Below, one piece after another: positions 4,896-5,670 of a stretch of 5,670 nucleotides of DNA. The notes under the pieces were generated by a model. It did no database searches, was not told the origin of the DNA, and saw only the letters and a program-made list of their open reading frames with translations. The DNA is taken from positions 1 through 5,670 of the forward strand of contig JACCYX010000132.1 of NCBI GenBank assembly GCA_013696265.1. The letters are read 5' to 3'. This DNA is from Chloroflexia bacterium (GTDB taxonomy: Bacteria; Chloroflexota; Chloroflexia; Thermomicrobiales; UBA6265). How positions within the stretch are numbered: the stretch's first letter is position 1; every line of letters starts with the position of its first letter. Made by a program: the position numbers and the translations under genes.

Positions 4896-5670
4896 ATGGT
4901 CTACACGCCGAAACCGGCACCCGCCCCCCTTCGCCCGCGCCTGACTCGCCGCCGCGCGCTCGCGCTCGGTGGTGGCGCCGCGCTGGCGCCCTTCGGATTG
5001 CGCGGGGGGCCGGCCGTGGCCCAGGACGCGGCGACGGGATCGCTCTTTCCCGAGAACCGCGTGCTGCTGTATTACGGGTTTCCCACCAACGAGAACATGG
5101 GCATCCTGGGCGAGTACGAACCGGCCCAGGTGCTGGAATTGCTCCAGCAAGAGGCGGAAAACTACCGCGCCGCCGATCCCGGCCGGCCGGTCAAGATCGG
5201 GTTCGAGATGATCGCGTCGATCGCCCAGGGCGAGCCGGGTCCCGACGGGCTCCACATCGCCGACGCCAGTCGCGAACTCCTCGATACTTACACCCAATTC
5301 ACGGCCGACAACGACATCCTGCTCTTCTTCGACGTGCAGATGGGGTTCAAGGAGCCGTTCGACGATTACTCCGGGCTGGAGGAGTGGATCGCCCAGCCGC
5401 ACGTGCATCTCGCGATCGACCCCGAGTTCCACCTGCGCGAAGGCGAGGTGATGAGCGACTACATCGGCCAGGTGACGGCCGCCGAGGTGACCGAGGCCCA
5501 GAACTGGCTGGTCGAAATCGCCGCCGAATACAACGTGCCGCCCAAGACCCTGATCGTGCACCAGTTCGACCTCAGCATGATCGAGCAGAAGGACGAGATC
5601 CAGCCGGTCAGCGGCGTGGACCTGGTGATCGACATGGACGGCTTCGGCTCGCCCGACCTGAAGCTGGGCA
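4896..5670 (+). CDS. Tat-exported protein of unknown function (3' end cut by the window)
   Basis: The first 258 codons are present and no stop is reached. The N-terminus is a twin-arginine signal: TRRRALALGGG at residues 17-27 (Arg18-Arg19 followed by a third Arg), a short Ala/Gly/Leu stretch, Arg36 near the cleavage region as is common in Tat signals, and AVA-QD with likely cleavage after Ala42. The protein should fold in the cytoplasm and be exported. The mature part alternates hydrophobic strands with helices: VLLYYGFP (54-61), VKIGFEMIA, ILLFFDVQMG, VHLAIDPEF, TLIVHQFDLSMI and VDLVIDMDGFG. This is TIM-barrel-like, with Asp, Glu and His at strand ends where catalytic residues usually sit. 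A glycoside-hydrolase-like or sugar-binding role is a guess. I recall similar unnamed secreted proteins in Chloroflexota and Actinobacteria but cannot name a family. It is not a plain lipoprotein, since no lipobox Cys is present. Confidence 0.85.
   Translation, partial: MVYTPKPAPAPLRPRLTRRRALALGGGAALAPFGLRGGPAVAQDAATGSLFPENRVLLYYGFPTNENMGILGEYEPAQVLELLQQEAENYRAADPGRPVKIGFEMIASIAQGEPGPDGLHIADASRELLDTYTQFTADNDILLFFDVQMGFKEPFDDYSGLEEWIAQPHVHLAIDPEFHLREGEVMSDYIGQVTAAEVTEAQNWLVEIAAEYNVPPKTLIVHQFDLSMIEQKDEIQPVSGVDLVIDMDGFGSPDLKLG

Noticed and set aside
4851..5561. 236-codon minus-strand frame opposite the exported-protein gene
   Set aside because: It is His/Gly/Val-rich antisense of a gene that has its own ribosome binding site, Tat signal and ordered strands.

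Overview
The window looks like a piece of a GC-rich bacterial chromosome, with strongly G/C-ending codons in its genes. A Chloroflexota (Thermomicrobia-like) source is my best guess, from composition, gene style and the kind of intergenic repeats. That is an inference; no rRNA or marker gene here settles it. No phage, CRISPR, tRNA or rRNA signal was seen.

Layout: (1) 24-275, plus strand: a small, well-initiated orphan protein of 83 aa. (2) 276-547: an intergenic region with a short dispersed repeat, a perfect 16-bp palindrome, a 71-bp inverted-repeat element and a stem-loop just after the accA stop. (3) 548-2424, minus strand: accD followed by accA, the two carboxyltransferase subunits of acetyl-CoA carboxylase, 23 bp apart and almost certainly one operon. 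(4) 2425-2705: a 281-bp accD leader with a candidate promoter and a small hairpin. (5) 2706-4163, minus strand: one long protein joining a xylose-isomerase-like/AP-endonuclease-2-like TIM barrel to a C-terminal DUF309 domain. (6) 4164-4895: a 732-bp divergent intergenic region with inverted repeats and a roughly 200-bp MITE-like element. (7) 4896 to the window end, plus strand: the first 258 codons of a Tat-exported protein of unknown function.

How they work together: AccD and AccA form the carboxyltransferase half of the heteromeric enzyme that makes malonyl-CoA for fatty-acid synthesis. Their biotin-carrier and biotin-carboxylase partners are not in the window. The TIM-barrel/DUF309 gene lies upstream on the same strand, but the 281-bp gap and candidate promoter suggest accDA can be transcribed independently. 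The exported protein is divergently transcribed and has no evident link to the other genes.

I see no clearly new multi-gene system. The most notable items are the TIM barrel-DUF309 fusion, the MITE-like element with 14-bp perfect terminal repeats ending in TA, a 23-nt repeat shared by the two main intergenic regions, and the unassigned Tat-exported family.
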